In this document: piece by piece, positions 1 to 11,545 of the stretch
Layout of the letters: each line of letters opens with the position of its first letter
How positions within the stretch are numbered: position 1 is the stretch's first letter
Source of the DNA: Amaurobius ferox
Lineage: Eukaryota; Arthropoda; Arachnida; Araneae; Amaurobiidae
DNA: 64,000 nt
Assembly: GCA_951213105.1 (NCBI GenBank)
Contig: OX578153.1
Location: 51,431,020 to 51,495,019, forward strand
Reading direction: 5' to 3'
Program-made: the position numbers and the translations under genes
Notes under the pieces: model-generated
Database searches by the model: none
The model's input: the letters and a program-made list of their open reading frames with translations, nothing else
Told to the model about the DNA's origin: nothing

Positions 1-80
1 ACTTTCGTCGATTTGGCAACACTTTTAATAAGTCGCCAAGTTTGTCGCCAAGGTTACCAAATTTAACCACAAGTTCCACT
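1..80 (+). repeat. Fragment of family A repeat
   Basis: The opening bases carry the 'gatttggcaac ... agtcgccaag' words that lie inside every family A element further on (for example 21120-21220 and 49090-49190). The window edge cuts the copy, and it decays after about base 80. Confidence 0.5.
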
Positions 81-1770
81 TACGTGTCTTTTTCTCTATT
101 TCGTACTATTATATATAATTTAAAAATTCATAGATCCAATATGGCACTAAGAGAACTCGGATTTGAAAAATCCGGATAAAATGGCTACATTTTTGTCAAA
201 AATGCTTTTTTAAAGATTTCATATTTCCTTGATAAGACCCAGTCATTTAAATGTTTTAGGTGGGCAGTCGCACTCTATTTGGGAACTTCTCTGTATAGTT
301 CACTAAAATAAAAATAATTTTTCATATAGATATATTTTCTACATAAGAAGTAGGAGGAGGAACAAGGGGAGAAAACTATTAAATTACTACCATTTTCTGA
401 AATTTAAAATCGTGTATCTTTATCACTTCTTTTAAAGATGCAACCTTACGACTTTAGAACTATATTCCAGACTACTATAAACCTTTTCAACGGGCCATCT
501 TAAATTATTTTAACCACTGTAGTTTTAGAGATAGTATATGTATGTAGCTTGATATCATTTCTGTAATATGACTTCTTGCAATGCCCTCGCCCGTGTCACT
601 GCCGTGACTAATTAAAATTTAAATAAGGGTTAAAACAGTTCAAAGAAGTGCTTTTACATATCAGCGACCAGGTGCTTCTACAAGTAAATTATCATTTTTT
701 TACAATTTATATTTCCATGTGAGAATGATGTATCATAATTAAATTAAATGAATAAAAGGCCACAATACATTAGAAAATAATTTCGCTCTTGTTCCCAAAT
801 GTTATATTTTAACTTATTGAAAAAGGTTCCACTGTGCTTTCCTAATTTTATCAAAGCATTTATGATGTTATTAATCAGTAATATGCTAATGAGTTTTCCA
901 TTTGTATTGCTGATAGAACAAGAGTTCAAAATGAATTTTACTTATTTTCATTCCAAGCTTGAATACTCAATACTCATATTTTGCCCTACTTCGTGATGCT
1001 GTACAAGTTTTGCCACTCTTGAATGAAATAAATCAACTTTTTGCGAGCTTGATAGCAGCCTAAAGCAGAGGTGATATCTGGATCAAACTGCTAATAAGAA
1101 ATACAATAGCTTTTGGTGCATGGTTGCAATCCCCTATAGCCACTGAAAAGTTATTTACATTGAACAAGGGATCAAGCTATGGTACATAGACGATATTCAG
1201 CAAACCCATGGTTTCGGGTGGAAATTATTCCCTTCGGCACTGTATTTCTAATTTGAATTTTACAGCAACTGACATGATGTGGTGATTCTTTTATCTGCTT
1301 TTTTTCATTTTTTAAGTATGAAATAATATATTTAATATCTGAATTTCATGTAGGAAACATGTGCAAAATAAATGCATCAAACTAATACAAAATGAAATGC
1401 GGATATTTGAGTGCACAAAAGAAGTTTTAAAAATATACATTAATATTTTTTTTATATATTTTGCTCCTAAAATTAATATACTGTACATTTTTAAACTTAA
1501 GGTAATTGACACTGACAGCAATCTACATATATATAAAATGGAAAGTCTGTTTGTCTGTTCCGTATACAAATCCACAGTTTTTGATGGATTTTTTTTTTCA
1601 AATTTGGTATGGTTATTCTCTACTTCACTGCGAGTATCCCCGTCTATGTTTCTAGGACCAGGGTTTTTTGAGATATTAATAAAAACTTAAAATTCAATCT
1701 TCCATAGAAATAGCATTATGCAAATGATTATCTTCTGAAACTTCATTTGAAAAAAATATGTTGTTTAGTA
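81..1770. other. AT-rich intergenic sequence, no gene recognised
   Basis: All frames are broken and nothing resembles a known protein. From about 1533 a stretch reads 'tataaaatggaaagtctg', then TTTGTCTG and an 'aaatttggtatgg' phrase, typical of the degenerate mobile repeats seen elsewhere here, so 1533-1690 is probably an old transposon fragment. Nothing else can be supported. Confidence 0.4.
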
Positions 1771-2006
1771 ACAATTTTTTTTTTTAATTTAATTTAATTT
1801 AAATTAATATTTTTTTTTATTTTAATAATTTAATAATTTAATTTAATAAAATTTAATTCAAATTTTAATTTAAATTTTTTTTTTAATTTAAATTAAAAAT
1901 TTTATTACAAATTAAATTAAAATTAAAATTAAATTAAAATTTTAAAATTTTAATTTCAATTAATTAATTTTGAATTTAAAAAAATGAATTGAAAAAAAAA
2001 TTTTTT
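1771..2006. repeat. AAATT/TTTAA low-complexity tract
   Basis: About 235 bases built almost only from A and T in runs of 'tttaattt' and 'aaattaa', with self-complementary words in both directions. It is simple sequence that could fold extensively. No gene. Confidence 0.8.
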
Positions 2007-2667
2007 TTAAAGCAACCAATAAATGTGTCATTAAAAGCAAAGGAATCATGGGTTAGACGTTTATTGTTTTCCTGAATTTTTGTGATCTGCAGTTATTTAT
2101 GTGTATACTTTGTAATTTAACTAGTTTTTTATTGGTATCGGATTTTCCGATTATCCATATGTAAATATTGCTTCACGGTTGTGGGCTGTGTATAAAGCAC
2201 GGTTGAAGGCATTTTAAACAATTTACATTGCCAGTGATGAAAGAATTTATAGCGTCAGAAAGCGCTCTGGATCTTTTGTATTTTAATGTACGTCATTAAT
2301 GGTGTTAGTAAAGACATTTTTACCAAACACTTGTCTGTTTTTGCTATATATTTTGAAGCATTTACTAAATTGGCGTGTTTTCAGTCTTATTGATTGATTT
2401 GCAGATTTCTTTCCTTAACTCTCTTGCTAAAATATTCGAAGAAAAAAAAATCCCCTTTAAGTTCTAATTGCCTACCAAAATTTCTCAGGCAAAAAATTGC
2501 ATTGCAATTCTGAGTAACTCACATCTTTACAAGATATACTAAATGCCACATGACTTAAGTCTCATCTAAACCCCGTCGGAATTGCATTTCAAATCAAAAA
2601 CGAATTGCAATGCAATTGCGATTCTGTGCATAGATGAAATTTGGGTCCACTTTCGAATTTTATTTTT
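2007..2667. other. Intergenic sequence, nothing recognised
   Basis: AT-rich unique-looking sequence with no open frame of note. Two imperfect 'ttgcattgcaatt' motifs near 2496 and 2600 are local inverted words only. Confidence 0.4.
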
Positions 2668-2885
2668 TGATTATATCGTCTGCAATAGCTTCGTTGCAAC
2701 TAATACCTAATTGGAAAAGCAAATAGAATATTCCATTCGAAATGCTATTCTAATAACTTTTCTGAGAAAATGACAAACTGTATATAAAAGTTGTTTACTT
2801 TAATAAGAGAGAGAAATAAATGTGAATGTATTTTACTGAAGCTATTTGAAATAAATATACATGTATTTTACTGAAGCATTTAATT
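2668..2885 (+). repeat. Dispersed repeat family D, copy 1
   Basis: Shares a diverged block with 9028-9250 and 16424-16600: 'tcgtctgcaa', then 'cctaattg', 'aaaagcaaat', 'ccattcgaaa', 'tgacaaa', and a closing region rich in 'gtttactttaa'. The three copies are too different to be recent. It is probably an old transposon remnant; class unknown. Confidence 0.5.
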
Positions 2886-3243
2886 CTAATTCGGTTCGGT
2901 TAAGAGCATTTCCAGTTACTTGCTCAAGGACATATACTATTTAAAGCTGAGTAGAAAATGATTTAATACTCAGCGGTAATTTGAGAAGCCTTTTTAATTT
3001 TGTTCTTTGAAAGATTCTTGCTTTAAGTAAATAAGAATATCTAAATAGCAATTTTCTTTCATTATATAGCCACCCTTTATATTATCTAATCTCCCGTGGG
3101 AGAGAAATAAAGGATATAAATAAACAACCTAATAATACTTTTAGCTACATGGAAAATGTATTTTTGCAATAATAATTTGCTTTAAAATGATTAAAATATT
3201 TATCTCTATCTCTACTTATAATAAAACAGAGTGTGTGTTTGAC
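2886..3243. other. AT-rich intergenic sequence
   Basis: No coding signal. The last 60 bases ('ctctacttataataaaac' then 'gagtgtgtgtttgac') look like the start of the repeat that carries the palindromes just downstream. Confidence 0.35.
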
Positions 3244-3412
3244 GGGGAACGCTTCCAGGCAACACCCTCTATATTCATATGAATATAGAGGGTCACCCTC
3301 TATATTCATATGAATATAGAGAGTGACCCTCTATATGAATACCCCCTCTATATGGTACACCCTCTATATTCATATAGAGGGTGTACCAGGGCGATCCACT
3401 CGGGAACGCTTC
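3244..3412. repeat. Cluster of AT palindromes between direct repeats
   Basis: Three self-complementary blocks lie within 120 bases. 3265-3292 is a perfect 28-base palindrome (CCCTCTATATTCAT and its complement). 3296-3323 is the same with one changed base pair. 3360-3381 is a shorter perfect 22-base version. The partial word CCCTCTATATG lies between them. The block is bracketed by direct repeats of GGGAACGCTTCC near 3244 and 3400. It can form cruciforms. Whether it is a transposon end or local palindrome amplification is unclear. Confidence 0.8.
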
Positions 3413-3992
3413 CGGAACAATCCACTCCTGAGAATCAAAGCAGAAACGGTTTACAGTTGCCGCCATCTATCGGCCAAAAATATCTTCCGTTCTCGTAAGT
3501 TGAATCGATTAGAAAGATACTGCCTCAATAATATTCTCAAAAAAGCTTCTTTCTGATTTGTGATGCTCTTTGAAGCAATTGAAGTAGCTTTTATTTTTTT
3601 TTCCAAGTTCATCCTCGCAGATAATTGTCCTACCAGAGCGGAGAGAGATTGTTTAACAAACCCGAGATTGTAAACAAACCCGTTCTTTTGCCGTGATTCA
3701 TTCACAGTTAATTGGAGATTCTTTACAGAAAGGTTTTTTGATATTCTTATATATTAAAATAAAGAAGTTGATTTAATAGTATTGTTGATTTAATTATAAT
3801 GTTTACTTATTTTCGTATATTTAAATATAATTTATTTTCGTATATTTAAATATTTTCGTCAAAAATAAAATACCCAATACTCAAAACGATATAAGTTTAG
3901 GAAATGATTGATTTTGCTGTTGGCAAATGGCTACTATAGTTTGTATTTTCGTTTTTAAGCAGTGTTTTTATTATTTTGTCGGTAACGTTTCT
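3413..3992. other. Intergenic sequence with a degraded repeat echo
   Basis: No gene recognised. The stretch 3721-3777 ('gatattcttatatatta' then 'aaagaagttgatttaat') is echoed at 5281-5344, on the other side of the TIR element. The flanks may therefore be two parts of one older repeat that the element interrupted. Confidence 0.4.
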
Positions 3993-4224
3993 TTAAGGCC
4001 TCTATTACACGACAGTATTTGGGACAACAAAACCGCTCGCAAAACAGCTCAGACAACAAATTTAGCCACAACATTTTAAGTTTAACCCTAAAATGTTGTT
4101 GTTGAGGGATGGGTTGTGCTAAAATCGAAAAATCAGAAGTGCGTTAATCCGAACGTCACAGGTGACGTGCTTTCTAGTTGTTTTATTTCTTATTTTAATG
4201 GCGACCAAGATGGCTGATAGACTG

Positions 4225-4960
4225 CTTTGGAATGCGTTAAAATCTCGAGATGTAAAAAATAATAGAACTTCTACTAAATTATAGACACTTGCGGGATATA
4301 AAAGATCCAAATTATGCGAAAAAAACATACTAAAGAAAGCTTTCTGAAATCGGCTGCATTAGACAGGAAGGGCCTGTTAGAAAGAAGGGGCTTAAAGTAT
4401 CATTGCCGAGCGGAAGTGCTGAAGTCTGGAGATGTCAAAATAATAATAGAACTTTTACCAAATTACAGACACCTGTGGGATATAAAAGATCCAAATGATC
4501 AAATTATAGGGAAAAACACACACTAAAGCATGCTTCTTGAAATGAAGTCGGCGACATTACAGAGGGGCGTGTTAAAAAGGCAGGGCCTAAAGTATCATTG
4601 CCAGACGGAATTGCTAACGTCTGGAGATGGAAAAATAATAATAGAACTTTTACCAATTACAGACATCTGTGAAATATGAAAGACCCAAATTATACTCTAA
4701 AACACTAAAGAATGCTTCTTGGAATGAAATCGGCGGCATTAGAGAGGTAGGGCGGGAGCCTAAAGTATCATTGCTGGGTTGCATTGCTGAAGTCTGGAGA
4801 TGCAGATGGAAAAAAGAAAAGAATTTTTACCAAATTACAGACACTTTTGTGATAGAAAGATTTAAATTATACGAAAAACACACTGAAGAATGCTTCCTGG
4901 AATGAAATCAGCGGCATTATAGAGAATGGGCTCGTTAAAGAGGAGGAGCCTAAATTATGA
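4225..4960 (+). repeat. About 190-bp tandem repeats inside the TIR element
   Basis: Four to five diverged units share 'taaagtatcattgc', 'ctggagatg', 'tagaacttttaccaa', 'ttacagacac' and 'aaacacactaaag'. Period is about 185-195 bases. Short open frames run through parts of each unit but are interrupted differently in each, so I read this as non-coding. It supplies most of the interior of the 3993-5251 element. Confidence 0.7.
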
Positions 4961-5154
4961 TTGACTGGTGGAATTGCCGAAGTTCGGCAATAAAAATTGC
5001 CCTGTGTAATAACATCATTATTCAATCCAAACGGAACCTTTGGGATGTTAAAAGCGATCTTTACAGTATAAGAACTCTAAAGCGGTATTGCTATGAGGAA
5101 ATTACGAAGCAAGCGAATGCAAGGGGAAAAAAGTTTTTCCATTTGCTGCTTGCA

Positions 5155-5195
5155 GTGACGTCACTTTCGTTCTGTGCTGCGTGGAATGACGTCAC
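5155..5195. promoter_or_regulatory. Pair of CRE/ATF-like TGACGTCA palindromes
   Basis: GTGACGTCAC at 5155-5164 and ATGACGTCAC at 5186-5195, 31 bases apart, near the right TIR. TGACGTCA is the textbook CREB/ATF binding palindrome. Two full copies so close in AT-rich DNA are notable, but there is no downstream gene to regulate and no functional evidence. Confidence 0.35.
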
Positions 5196-5251
5196 AAACG
5201 TTCCAAACCGTTCGTGTTCTCCCAAATTCCGGTCGTGTAATAGGGCTTTAA

Positions 5252-6001
5252 CAATAACGATTCTTCTTACTGTAATTGTTCTTTATAGTAATGTTTTTTT
5301 ATATTCTAATATATTAAGATAAAGACGAATGGAATTGATTTAATTACGTTGCGTGTTCACGGGTTGGAAGTAAGGGTAATCTTCATACCTTAGCTCAAAA
5401 TGGCAGAACAGCTAATATTGTGTATCCAGAAGCTCTTCAATATTAATATTAATAACGTGGTATTAAATTATACTTTACATTTTTAACATAATTTATTTGA
5501 TATTTTACAGAAGTTACTCTTCTCTTAATGTACATACATTTTTTACACGCTTTCTAACTTTAATTTAGCCATTTCCACAAATATGTCGAAAAGGCCCATA
5601 TTATACTTGATATAAATTATAAATTTTGGTTGCAAAAACTATGTAATTTTTTGGGAGAAAAATTGCTGAATGAGGAAATATGCCAATAGCGAAACCCGCC
5701 TCGTTTAGAGGTGTTAACAAAAGGGGTAACGCATCCATGTACTCTACCTCAAAAAGGGTGGATGTGGCAATGAGTACAAAGGAGTAGCATTTTCTTAAGG
5801 AGTAGTATTTTTAAAGGAGTAGTATTTTGCATTTTAAAACATGTGATCACAAATACAAGATTTAAACATATGATATAAATGTTTAATTACATTTTTCTTT
5901 TTCATATATTATTTCTTGGCCAATTATGTTCTTAGGTTCATAAAAAATGTTTAGTGTTCTTTTTATTTGACTACGCCCACTACGCCGAACTAAGCCGAAG
6001 A
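5252..6001. other. Intergenic sequence
   Basis: No coding signal. A short triplet repeat of 'aaggagtagtattt' lies at 5793-5830. Otherwise AT-rich and unrecognised. Confidence 0.35.
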
Positions 6002-6196
6002 GCCATCGTCTGGTACAGCTATCGATTCTCATCCTAACAGCCACCTGGTTGACCTGCAGGATCCAACCACTTCCATTATTATATTGAGAGATAGATTTTA
6101 AACGAGCAGCATCCCATTAGGCACCCTGGGCCTGCCCACAACTTTGGTAAAAAATCGATATTTGCACATTTTCTGGTAGCTGTACCAGACGAAGGC
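6002..6196. mobile_element. Small MITE-like element with 20-bp TIRs
   Basis: GCCATCGTCTGGTACAGCTA at 6002-6021 is matched in complement at 6177-6196 with one difference (GCCTTCGTCTGG...). The inner 155 bases have no reading frame. Similarity may extend a little outward ('ctacgccgaac' against 'ctagccgcctac'). No clear target duplication was found. Confidence 0.5.
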
Positions 6197-7097
6197 TAGT
6201 TGACGTAGGCGGCTAGCATATAAATAAAAAATGGTGATTTTTACTATATACATATTTAAAATTAATTATATCTAAATTTAAATGTAAACACTTATTTTAA
6301 AAATGTATTAAATTACAAAGTTTTCACTTAAATAATATACTTTCAGTGGTGAAACGTCAAATTCCCGCTCCCTCTAATGAGAGGCTTGGGCCGGCTATCA
6401 ATTCAAATTTTTTAAATATATTTTACTCAATTTTTTCTTGGGACCCACTGTAGCCTGGTACCCCCTGAATTACGAGGTCAGATGGTACGGTAAATCTTTA
6501 ATTAAAATATTGTGCTTAATTATTTGTATTTACATGAGGACAAAGAAACTCAAATATCATAATTTGCTAGTCCTTGCTAGAAAAAAGCATTAGAGAACTT
6601 CAAGGAAGTACCCGTATTTTCACAAGCAGTAGATTTTTTTTGTATGTGTATGTGTGAAAACCAAAGTTATTGGATAATTTGAACTCTATTCCAAGAAAAT
6701 GTAAGTCGAAGTTCAAATTTATTAAAGTTAGCATTTAATTTTTTATAGGAAATGAAATTTATTAGGCGCCAGGTCCCCAAATCACACTCTCTGTGTACTT
6801 TAAGTAGATGATACTATATGATCACGTGATACGTACTATATGATCACGTGACTACATCTAGAGAAATTGGCTGTTAGGTTGTATGAATTCGCCGCAAATC
6901 TAGAAAGGCCCTATATGATATTATATCTATGGAATTGGAAGGGAAGAAGAGATAAGAAAACTCAATAAGAAACAAATAACTAAAAAAGTGCTTACATCTT
7001 CACTATAATAATAGTCTATCACCGAGTGTTGCATCTAATGTATATATTAAACGTTGACCATCGGCTGATTCTCAACCAACGGGGTACTGTGAAGTGA
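6197..7097. other. Intergenic sequence with two E-box palindromes
   Basis: No gene. At 6812-6851 the word ACTATATGATCACGTGA occurs twice, 23 bases apart, each centred on CACGTG. A comparable pair lies inside family C elements (17011 and 17035), so this may be a family C-like relic. Confidence 0.4.
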
Positions 7098-7345
7098 ATA
7101 CTGAGGAAGAGAACAAACAGTAAAGGCGATACTGATGAAGAGAACAAACAGTAAAGGCGATACTGATGAAGAGAACAAACAGTAAATGCGATACTGATGA
7201 AGAGAGCAAGCAGTAAAGTTCATACTGAGGAAGAGAACAAACAGTAAAGGGGATATTGAAGAGAAGATCAAACAGTAAAGGGGAAACTGAGGAAGAAAAC
7301 AAAAAGTAAAAGGGATACTAAGAATGGGAGTAAAGAGGTACTGAA
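7098..7345. repeat. 31-bp minisatellite, about 8 units
   Basis: Unit runs 'atactgaggaagag', 'aacaaacag', 'taaaggcg'. Early units are nearly identical; later units are diverged and length-variable. Open frames on the minus strand here are only the repeat read through. Confidence 0.85.
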
Positions 7346-7531
7346 ACATGGTTCGTAGAATATATTTTCTTTGTACTGAAGAGGATTCTTAGGAGTAAGA
7401 TACAGAGGAGTATGCCGCTGTGAAGAGGGTACTAAGAAAGTGAGCGGTGCATTAATGCATGAGATTTTTTAATGAATTTGGAGAGTGATTGAAAGAATGA
7501 TTGAATATATGATGTTCTCATTCAGGGGTGG

Positions 7532-7546
7532 TATTATATATATATA

Positions 7547-7628
<82 letters not shown>

Positions 7629-7645
7629 TAGATAGATATAGATAT

Positions 7646-7710
<65 letters not shown>
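7532..7710. repeat. (TA)n microsatellite
   Basis: About 180 bases of nearly pure TA dinucleotide with a short GATA-like interruption near 7627-7640. Simple sequence. Confidence 0.95.
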
Positions 7711-7712
<2 letters not shown>

Positions 7713-7849
7713 AGAATTTCTAGAGTAAACAATTATATGCTTGTAAAGTTTATCTATATAATGTTGATAATATATTCACAGGTATTTTTCAAAACTTTTG
7801 TTGCTTACAAAAATGTAGATTAATAAATTTTACTTGTTAATCTATATTT

Positions 7850-8876
7850 AACTGCGGATCATTTCGGGACGTTTAATATTTAAAACATTTAACTGCGGAT
7901 AATTTCAGGACATTTAATATTTAAATTATATAACTGCGGATCATTTCGGGATATTTAATACTTAAAACATTTAACTGCGGATCATTTCGGGATATTTAAT
8001 ATTTAAAACATTTAACGGCGGATCATTTCGGGATATTTAATATTTAAAACATTTAACTGCGGATCATTTCGGGATATGTAATATTTAAAACATTTAACGG
8101 CGGATCATTTCGGGATATTTAATATTTAAAACATTTAACTGCGGATTATTTCGGGATATTTAATATTTAAAACATTTAACGGCGGATCATTTCGGGATAT
8201 TTAATATTTAAAACATTTAACTGCGGTTCATTTCGGGATATTTAATATTTAAAACATTTAACGGCGGATCATTTCGGGATATTTAATATTTAAAACGTTT
8301 AAAGGCGGATCATTTCGGGATATTTAATACTTAAAACATTTAACTGCGGATTAATTCGGAACATTTAATACTTAAAATATTTAACTGCGGATTAATTCGG
8401 AACATTTAAATCCGGATCATTTCGGGATATTTAATATTTAAAACATTTAACTGCGGATCATTTCGGGATATTTAATATTTAAAACATTTAACGGCGGATC
8501 ATTTCGGGATATTTAATATTTAAAACATTTAACTGCGGATCATTTCGGGATATTTATTATTTAAAACATTTAACTGCGGATTAATTCGGAACATTTAATA
8601 TTTAAAACATTTAACGGCGGATCATTTCGGGATATTTAATATTTAAAACATTTAACTGCGGATCATTTCGGGATATTTAATACTTAAAACATGTAACTGC
8701 GGATTAATTCGGAACATTTAATACTTAAAACATTTAACTGCGGATTAATTCGGAACATTTAATATTTAAAACATTTAAATCCGGATCATTTCGGGACATT
8801 TAATATTTAAAACTTTTAACTGCGGATCAGTTCGGGATATTTAATATTTAAAACATTTAACTGTGGATCATTTCTG
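7850..8876. repeat. 41-bp satellite array, about 26 units
   Basis: Unit is 'aactgcggatcattt', 'cgggatatttaat', 'atttaaaacattt' (41 bases). Many units alternate ACTGCGG and ACGGCGG, most regularly at 8010-8300, which gives an 82-bp higher-order period. A third type carries ATTAATTCGGAAC, and two units start AAATCCGG. The array is flanked by AT-rich sequence and holds no gene. Confidence 0.9.
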
Positions 8877-9250
8877 GAAAAAGAAGCATTTTTCATTTCA
8901 GATTTCTAAGCAAAATATTCATAAGAAAAATTTATTTCCAATTTAAATATATACACTTTACTAGACAACTTTAACTAGATTGCTATATATATAGTTCTTC
9001 ACATGCACACCTGAATTATTTTTTTACACATCGTCTGCAACGAATTCATCGCGAGAAATACCTAATTGAAAATGCAAATGAGAATTTTGCCATTCCAAAT
9101 GACACTTGTTATACTTTGCCGGAGACAGACAAATTGAATAAAAGATGTTTATTTTAGCGAGGGACTTTTAAGACGCTGAAATATACTGCGTCTATTTTTC
9201 GAAGTATTCCTGCATCTTATAATTTGATTTATTGATACTATTTTTTATCG
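8877..9250 (+). repeat. Dispersed repeat family D, copy 2, with flank
   Basis: 9028-9250 repeats the family D block: 'atcgtctgcaacga', 'acctaattgaaaatgcaaat', 'ccattccaaat', 'gacaaattg'. It directly follows the 41-bp array. No coding potential. Confidence 0.5.
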
Positions 9251-9892
9251 ACTGAATCAAGAAGCGGGTTTACTTGTAGCGGAGTCGTATCTTAATTAAT
9301 TCTCACTTGTCATTTTGGATGCTATTTTAGTTTGTTCGTAAATAGATTTATGCTGTAAAAGAAGAAGAATTGCAACAAAAATAACCTCTTCTCTTATCAG
9401 CAGAGAATTAGCTTAGAAAACTTTTAGTTGTAGTTTCGAGTGTGTGTAATTTGTCGGTTGAAGAATGGCCTTAAGTAAATAAAAGGAATATACTTTATAA
9501 CAATTCAAATTAACTTGTTCTTTTTACTTATTCCTTTGACTTATTAAAGACTTATCATTTTGAATTAAAATACTTATTACTTTGAATAAAAATACATTAC
9601 TTTGAATAAAAAGACTTAATTCTTTGAATAAAAAGACTTATTACTTTGAATAAAAATACATATTACTTGATATTGTGAGATTCTCTTCCCTGTAGTACAG
9701 TTGGAAAATGCTTTTTATATATTAACAAATACAAGCTGATGCCGTCGCCCCCACCACCACAGCCTCTGTTTCACAAAGTACTCGTTCCTCGCGTTTCTCT
9801 GTCTTGTATCTCAAAGACAATAGTATACAAATATATGAAATTTTGTACATTCGCAGAGAAATATTAGAAAAACATGTTAAAATAAACCGTTA
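9251..9892. other. Intergenic sequence with a small minisatellite
   Basis: 9545-9665 has about six units of 'attactttgaataaaaa' with a 17-22-bp spacing. The remainder is unrecognised, with no gene. Confidence 0.5.
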
Positions 9893-10019
9893 TTACTTTC
9901 CTTATATACATAATGTATAAGGAAAGTATTGTGACGGGGTCGAAAATTCGAATTCGAGTTTTCGACGGGAGAGCACGTTTCAAGCATCCCTGATCACGAA
10001 TCAAACGATTTTGGAGTGA

Positions 10020-10087
<68 letters not shown>

Positions 10088-10869
10088 TATGTGTGAATGT
10101 CAGTGAGTCTGTGGAGACGATAACTGACGAACGAATGGACCGATTCGAACCAAATTTGGTACAAAAATCACAATCCGTAAACACTGGAAGCCTATTGTTT
10201 TTATACGCAATCGAATGTTCAGAACCCTCCTAAATTTTCGAATGAAATATTGAAAAAAATCGTCAAAAAATCAAAACCACTAATAAAGTTACGCAAATAG
10301 ACATTTCTTATGTAATTTTTCATTAGAAAACGATTGACATAAATTTTAGAACGCTAACATAAACCGTTCTCGAGATATTGTACAATTTTTCAAAAAAATT
10401 ATCAAAAAGTCATAAAATAAAAATATTTCCTATTGAGAAACATGTTCACTTTTCATATGTAATACCATGCGATAAATTGGGTGACATCATTCTCGTGGAT
10501 CTAGCTCGTTCCATTCATGGAAAAAGATACTTTAAGTAATACTTTTGTATTTGAATGCCAATAGTCGTATATCTGCTGTAAGAATAACTTATTTCTTCAT
10601 CCATAACGCCTGGTGAGATTTTGGCGACGAATTTGGCAGAATGTCGCCAACTTAGCGACTTTTTGAAATGTTGCCAAATTAACGAAAATCTCGCCAAATG
10701 GATAAAAATGACGCTAAATCAATTAAAATGACGACTAATTGTTGAAAATTCAATATCTTAGAAAGAATATTAGTATCTACTATAAGAAAAACCTATTTTT
10801 TTTACTGTAAAAGTAGTAAATTCATTGCATTATATAAGGAAAGTCATGTGTTGCCCACATCAGATTTTT
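9893..10869 (-). mobile_element. Family A hairpin-ended element, copy A1
   Basis: Nearly full length and reversed. It starts with the terminal hairpin (ACTTTCCTTATA ... TATAAGGAAAGT, 9895-9928). Next comes a second hairpin (GTCGAAAA ... TTTTCGAC, 9939-9966), then a (GT)n tract (10024-10082). It ends with 'aggaaagtcatgtg' and 'cccacatcagattttt'. No protein is encoded. The layout (subterminal inverted ACTTTCC, microsatellite, terminal stem-loop) resembles DINE-1-type non-autonomous Helentrons; that class is inferred, not proven. Confidence 0.75.
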
Positions 10870-11545
10870 AAATTTATACTTAAATTTAGGCAAATATTTC
10901 TTCTCAAAGTCAATGAAAAAGGTATTAGGACTGCAAATTTGCATATATAGGCATAACAGAAATAGCAAGACAATGAATATTTTAATGCAATTACTCATTA
11001 GAACTTTTGGATGACGGAGTCCATCTAAATTCTCAATTTCGAATTAGGTTAGAGGCTATTTTAATTTTTATGTGAGAACTTCATTCGCTATACCATTTTT
11101 CAATGCACAATCATAGGCCAACATTGATTTCCATAACGTTTTCCCATAACGTCTTAGATAGAAATTCCCTAATAATATAAAAGCATAGAAACATATAGGG
11201 ACTAATATCAGGCTGGTAGTTATTGGTTTTAATATTTTGGAGAGACAGAGAGGGTTTTTGAAATAAATTTTGCATCCCAGATGAAAGGGTTGATTATTAC
11301 AAAAACTAAGAGTAGAAATTCTCCATATGCAGCCTAAAAAGCTGAAGTGACCAATCAGCTTGGTATTGGATATTAATAATTCAGCAGAGAGAGGAAAAGA
11401 GAGAGGGAGGGAGGGAGGGGAGGGGAGAGGTGAGAGAGAGAGAGAGAGAGTTATAACAAAAGTAACGCGTTGTCTTATACATAAAAATTAATTTGTATAA
11501 CATATATTTCATGCCAAACTAAAATTTGAAAACATTTCCACAATT
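10870..11545. other. Intergenic sequence with a purine tract
   Basis: No gene. A GA-rich polypurine tract occupies about 11388-11450 and includes a G-quadruplex motif. The rest is AT-rich and unrecognised. Confidence 0.4.
11405..11425 (+). other. G-quadruplex motif
   Basis: Five G-runs (GGG, GGG, GGG, GGGG, GGGG) are each separated by a single A. This meets the standard G4 pattern with the shortest, most stable loops. It sits in a GA-rich tract that could also form a triplex. No gene lies near enough to assign a role. Confidence 0.7.

Larger units (their letters stand above)
3993..5251. mobile_element. DNA-transposon-like element with about 31-bp TIRs
   Basis: The left end (3993-4023) contains TTAAGGCCTCTATTACACG followed by 'gtatttggga'. 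The right end (5220-5251), read in complement, contains TTAAAGCCCTATTACACG followed by 'gaatttggga'. The ends match in inverted orientation with a few differences. TTAA-like bases stand at both outer edges. No transposase frame is present; the interior is about 190-bp tandem repeats and a CRE-like pair. Ends of the 'GGGCC..TATTACACG' kind recall PIF/Harbinger or hAT MITEs, but the superfamily is not settled. Confidence 0.6.

Noticed and set aside
7098..7345. Cysteine/leucine-rich protein on the minus strand
   Set aside because: Simply the 31-bp minisatellite read through in overlapping frames.
7850..8876. CRISPR-like array
   Set aside because: Regular 41-bp period, but there are no distinct spacers: whole units repeat. 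Context is eukaryotic and no cas genes exist.
10027..10233. Val/Cys-rich protein encoded at the (GT)n tract
   Set aside because: A microsatellite read as codons inside family A element A1.
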